NCBI GenBank assembly: GCA_025594325.1
Contig: JANHCV010000001.1
Location: 62,001 to 126,000 of the forward strand
Origin: Blastocladiella emersonii ATCC 22665
Taxonomy: Eukaryota; Blastocladiomycota; Blastocladiomycetes; Blastocladiales; Blastocladiaceae
Length of the DNA: 64,000 bases
Direction of reading: 5' to 3'
Shown: positions 61,110 to 64,000 of the stretch, piece by piece
Layout: each line of letters begins with the position of its first letter
Numbering within the stretch: the first letter of the stretch is position 1
Translations under genes and position numbers: made by a program
The notes under the pieces: generated by a model
Told to the model about the DNA's origin: nothing
Databases searched by the model: none
The model's input: only the letters and a program-made list of their open reading frames with translations

Positions 61110-64000
61110 TCAGCGGCCCTGCGGGTACTGGTTGGGCGGCGACGCGCCGCCGTAGTAGGACGGGTACGGCGAGTAGCCCTGCGCCGCGCCGTTGCCGTTG
61201 ACCCCGGGCGCCGCGGCGCCGGACCCAGCGCCCGCGGGCGAGTAGACCGGCGACGACGGCGAGTAGCTCGGGCTGGTGGGCGAGTAGCTTGGCGACGTCG
61301 GCGAGTACGTGGGCGACGTGGGCGAGTAACTCGGGGAGGTCGGCGAGTAGCTTGGCGACGTGGGCGAGTAGCTGCCAGCGCCGCCAGAGACCGACGCAGC
61401 TCCGGTCGCACCGCGCGGCGAGTAGCTCGGAGACGTCGGGGAGTAGCTGGGCGACGTCGGGCTGTAGCTCGGGCTGGTAGGCGAGTAGGACGGGCTCGTC
61501 GGCGAGTAGCTTGGCGACGTGGGGCTGTAGCTCGGCGACGTCGGCGAGTACGACGGACTCGTTGGAGAGTACGACGGCGACGTGGGCGAGTAGCTGGGGC
61601 TCGTCGGCGAGTACGAGGGCGACGTTGGCGAGTAGCTCGGGGAAGTGGGCGAGTAGCTGGGCGACGTCGGGCTGTAGCTCGGACTCGTGGGCGAGTACGA
61701 CGGGCTGGTGGGCGAGTAGCTCGGGGAAGTGGGCGAGTACGACGGGCTCGTCGGCGAGTAGCTCGGCGACGTGGGGCTGTAGCTTGGCGACGTCGGCGAG
61801 TACGACGGCGAGGTCGGACTGTAGCCGGGGCTCGTCGGCGAGTAGCTCGGCGACTGCGCGCCGTACGACGGCGACTGGCCGCCGTAGGCCGGCGACATGG
61901 GCTTGTACCCGGGGCTGGCCGACGAGTACCCTGGACTCGTAGGCGAATAACTCGGGCTGGCTGCCGCGAGACCCGCACCACCGGAGCCCAGGCCGTAGCC
62001 GGGACTGCTGGCGTAGCCCGGCGAAAACCCGCCCGCACCGCCGCGCTCCATGTACCCGGGGCTCAGCGCCGACTTGGCATGGATCGACGGCGTCCAGCCG
62101 CCCGTACCACCGCCGGTCGTGTCGCCGCGGAACGGCGAGAACGAGCCGCCCGCACCAGCACCGAACCCGTGGCCCATGCTGTAGCCGGGCGAGCTGGGCC
62201 GCGTGGGCGACATGGACCCGTAGGGGGTCTGCGCTGGCGACGATGCGCCGTACGCGGACCCGGCGCCGTACGCGGCCGCATCCTCCATGCCGCCGACCAT
62301 GTGGACCTTGAGCATCTCCTCGTTGAGCAGCACGTCGAACGAGCCGGAACCGAGCGGCGCGACCTGGCCCAGGATAATGTTCTCGGCGACACCCGTGCAG
62401 TCGTCGAGGGACCCGACGCCCGCCGCGTCGACGAGAATCTCGACCGTCTCCTCGAACGAGCACCGCATGAGCGCGGACGCCTCGGTGCGGTTGATGCCGT
62501 GGCGCGTGATGGACATGAGGTACCCGCGCGACGTCATGACGTCGACCAGCATGGCGAGGTGGCGGTAGTTGACGTACGAACCGTCGCGCTCGATCACGTT
62601 GCGGATCTCCTTGAGGACCGCGGCGCGCCCGGCCTCGATCCCGAGCACCTCAATGATCTCGGTGCAGTTATTCGAGTACACGAGCTCGGGCTTGACGGAC
62701 GGGTGGCAGATGACCTCGCGCAGGTTGATGCCGTCCGTCTCGAGGATCCACCGCTCCACGTCCTCGAACTCGCCGTCGCGCGTCATGCGGCGGATGCGCT
62801 GCTTGTTCATGTACACGCGGTCAATGTGGTCGATGCCGCGCAGGCACACGCGGTCGAGGAGGACCTTCTCGAGCTCGCGCAGGAGGCGCTCCTCGTCGGC
62901 CTCGCCGTCGTCGCCGCCCATCTTGTCCTTGAGCGGGCGGCACCGGATGACGGGGTGCGACAGGTCGCCGCTGGCAATCACCTCCATCTTGGCGCCGTTC
63001 TTGGCAAAGTACTGCGAGATGATGGAGCCGACCTTGATCAGGTCGTCGAGCTCCTTGTCGACGAGCACGTCAAAGTCGAGCGTGAGGCGGAGCAGCCACG
63101 GGCTGAGAATGTCCGGGTTGGCCTCGGCCTCGATCTCGTAGTAGGACTCGACCATCTCCTTGTCCTCCTCGACCACCGACGACCGCGGGTTCGGGTCGTA
63201 GACGATCTCGGTGCGCACCGTGGCCTTGCGCAGCGACGCGTACTCGAGCTCCGACTGCACGGCCTTGGCCGCCTCCATGGACTCGGCCACGTCGTCCTGC
63301 AGGTACACGGTCAGCGACGGCGTCTTAATGTTCGTCGCAACGTTGATGATCTCCTTGAGGCGCGGCACGCCGAGCGTCACGTTCTTGGACGAGACACCGG
63401 CAAAGTGGAACGTGTTGAGCGTCATCTGCGTCGCGGGCTCGCCAATCGACTGGGCGGCAATGATGCCGACCATCTCGCCAGGGTGCACGAGCGACTGCGC
63501 GAAGCGGGTCTGGATTTCGCCGACCACGTAGTCGAAGGCGCGCGAGTCGAGGCGGTACTCCTCGAGGACGCGCTTGGTGGCGAGCGTGGACCGTACGAGC
63601 GCCTGCATGAGCAGCGTGGCGTTGCGCTGCGCCTCGACCGAGATCTTGTCCGTGCCCGGGATGACAACGAGCCCGTCGCACAGCGCCCGCACCTTCTTGA
63701 CGACGTAGTCGGGGTGCAGGTTAGACGGCTTGGACTTGTCGATCTTGAACAGGTTCTGCGCGTTCCAGATGATGCGGTTGAGGTTGCACGGCAGCGGCCA
63801 GCGCGCGTCGCCGCGCGGGAAGATCTGCTGCAGGTCGCGCCGGTCGCGCAGCAGCTGCTCGTACTCGGCGTTGAGGAGCTCCTGCACCTCGGCCGACTGC
63901 ATCTCGCGCTGGATACCGAACTCGACGGTGCCCGGCCGGAGACCGCTGCTACCGCCCACGTCCGTGACGTCGATGCGGTACCGCCGGTCAAACTTGGCGT
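61110..64000 (-). CDS. RPB1: RNA polymerase II largest subunit RPB1, C-terminal part (5' end outside window)
   Basis: The minus-strand frame is open through the window edge at 64000 (KFDRRYRIDVTDVGGSSG), so only the C-terminal ~960 residues are present. Visible regions: the bridge-helix-proximal and trigger-loop sequence QSIGEPATQMTLNTFHFAGV with the catalytic His, VTLGVPRLKEIINVATNIKT, MTSRGYLMSITRHGINRTEA and FEETVEILVDAAGVGSLDDC. The C-terminal domain follows: degenerate repeats (YSSASPG, YKPMSPA), about 20 consecutive YSPTSPS heptads (about 61845-61420), a non-heptad spacer (RGATGAASVSGGAGS) and six or seven further heptads. The Gly/Ala tail ends NQYPQGR at the stop (61110). No introns occur in this part. 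The CTD recruits RNA-processing factors. Confidence 0.97.
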   Translation of the reverse strand, partial: AKFDRRYRIDVTDVGGSSGLRPGTVEFGIQREMQSAEVQELLNAEYEQLLRDRRDLQQIFPRGDARWPLPCNLNRIIWNAQNLFKIDKSKPSNLHPDYVVKKVRALCDGLVVIPGTDKISVEAQRNATLLMQALVRSTLATKRVLEEYRLDSRAFDYVVGEIQTRFAQSLVHPGEMVGIIAAQSIGEPATQMTLNTFHFAGVSSKNVTLGVPRLKEIINVATNIKTPSLTVYLQDDVAESMEAAKAVQSELEYASLRKATVRTEIVYDPNPRSSVVEEDKEMVESYYEIEAEANPDILSPWLLRLTLDFDVLVDKELDDLIKVGSIISQYFAKNGAKMEVIASGDLSHPVIRCRPLKDKMGGDDGEADEERLLRELEKVLLDRVCLRGIDHIDRVYMNKQRIRRMTRDGEFEDVERWILETDGINLREVICHPSVKPELVYSNNCTEIIEVLGIEAGRAAVLKEIRNVIERDGSYVNYRHLAMLVDVMTSRGYLMSITRHGINRTEASALMRCSFEETVEILVDAAGVGSLDDCTGVAENIILGQVAPLGSGSFDVLLNEEMLKVHMVGGMEDAAAYGAGSAYGASSPAQTPYGSMSPTRPSSPGYSMGHGFGAGAGGSFSPFRGDTTGGGTGGWTPSIHAKSALSPGYMERGGAGGFSPGYASSPGYGLGSGGAGLAAASPSYSPTSPGYSSASPGYKPMSPAYGGQSPSYGAQSPSYSPTSPGYSPTSPSYSPTSPSYSPTSPSYSPTSPSYSPTSPSYSPTSPSYSPTSPSYSPTSPSYSPTSPSYSPTSPSYSPTSPSYSPTSPSYSPTSPSYSPTSPSYSPTSPSYSPTSPSYSPTSPSYSPTSPSYSPTSPSYSPRGATGAASVSGGAGSYSPTSPSYSPTSPSYSPTSPTYSPTSPSYSPTSPSYSPSSPVYSPAGAGSGAAAPGVNGNGAAQGYSPYPSYYGGASPPNQYPQGR
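61250..61860 (-). repeat. 21-bp repeats encoding the RPB1 CTD
   Basis: Tandem 21-bp units coding YSPTSPS on the minus strand, varied at third codon positions (for example CTGGGC, CTCGGC, CTTGGC, GACGGC on the plus strand), so selection on protein rather than recent DNA amplification maintains most of them. Confidence 0.9.

Noticed and set aside
61250-61860. CRISPR-like or satellite array of 21-bp units
   Set aside because: The units encode YSPTSPS heptads in frame with RPB1 and have no spacers.
61049-62463. Long minus-strand frames parallel to RPB1 and plus-strand frames at 61289-61942
   Set aside because: Shadow frames of the 21-bp CTD repeats (Arg/Thr-rich or Ser/Trp-rich repeats); RPB1 explains the region.

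Overview
This window is nuclear DNA of a GC-rich eukaryote, most likely a fungus. The evidence is many short spliceosomal introns (about 50-180 nt, usually GTACG or GTGCG at the 5' end and TAG at the 3' end), an RNA polymerase II largest subunit with a heptad-repeat tail, a eukaryotic initiator tRNA-Met, a fungal-type homoserine dehydrogenase and a calcipressin-like protein. Genes more typical of early-diverging zoosporic fungi or animals (SCAI, a rhodopsin-like receptor, LRR transmembrane proteins) suggest an early-diverging fungal lineage such as Blastocladiomycota or chytrids. That placement is an inference.

The window has two very different halves. Positions 1 to about 35,200 are a transposon graveyard. 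A simple-sequence-rich stretch with one tRNA gene (1-2,100) comes first. It is followed by a block bounded by hAT-like inverted ends (2,108-13,604) that holds a decayed BED-finger/hAT transposase, a 42-bp minisatellite, a decayed Helitron helicase and an apparently intact, unrecognised 512-aa spliced gene. Next come a Tnp2-like transposase remnant (about 15.0-16.2 kb), two copies of a Helitron 3' end (16.85 and 21.2 kb) around unrecognised coding remnants, a DIRS-type retroelement with inverted termini and an internal complementary region (23.27-27.1 kb), and a frameshifted non-LTR retrotransposon with RT and RNase H (about 32.1-34.9 kb). Several clusters of short palindromic motifs lie near these elements.

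Positions 35,260-64,000 are a compact host gene block, for which most exon models could be built by hand with consistent phases: LRR transmembrane protein (-), PRA1/Yip3 (+), rhodopsin-like GPCR (-), cyclophilin-40 (-), CDF zinc-transporter-like protein (-), a two-TM putative mitochondrial protein (+), a SPAK/OSR1-type kinase (+), homoserine dehydrogenase (-), S1/P1 nuclease (+), an RRM-less calcipressin-like protein (+), a PRCC-like protein (-), SCAI (+), methionine aminopeptidase 1 (-) and RPB1 (-, 5' end outside the window). Spacers are short: 24 bp between the convergent PRA1 and GPCR genes, and about 320 bp between the divergent PRCC and SCAI genes. The genes cover unrelated housekeeping and signalling functions and do not form one pathway.

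The observations most worth following up are the possible large hAT-bounded unit with shared intronic repeats, the calcipressin-like protein that keeps calcineurin-binding motifs but has no RRM, the DIRS element without a recombinase, and a nearly perfect inverted copy of the 3' end of the MetAP1 gene between SCAI and MetAP1.
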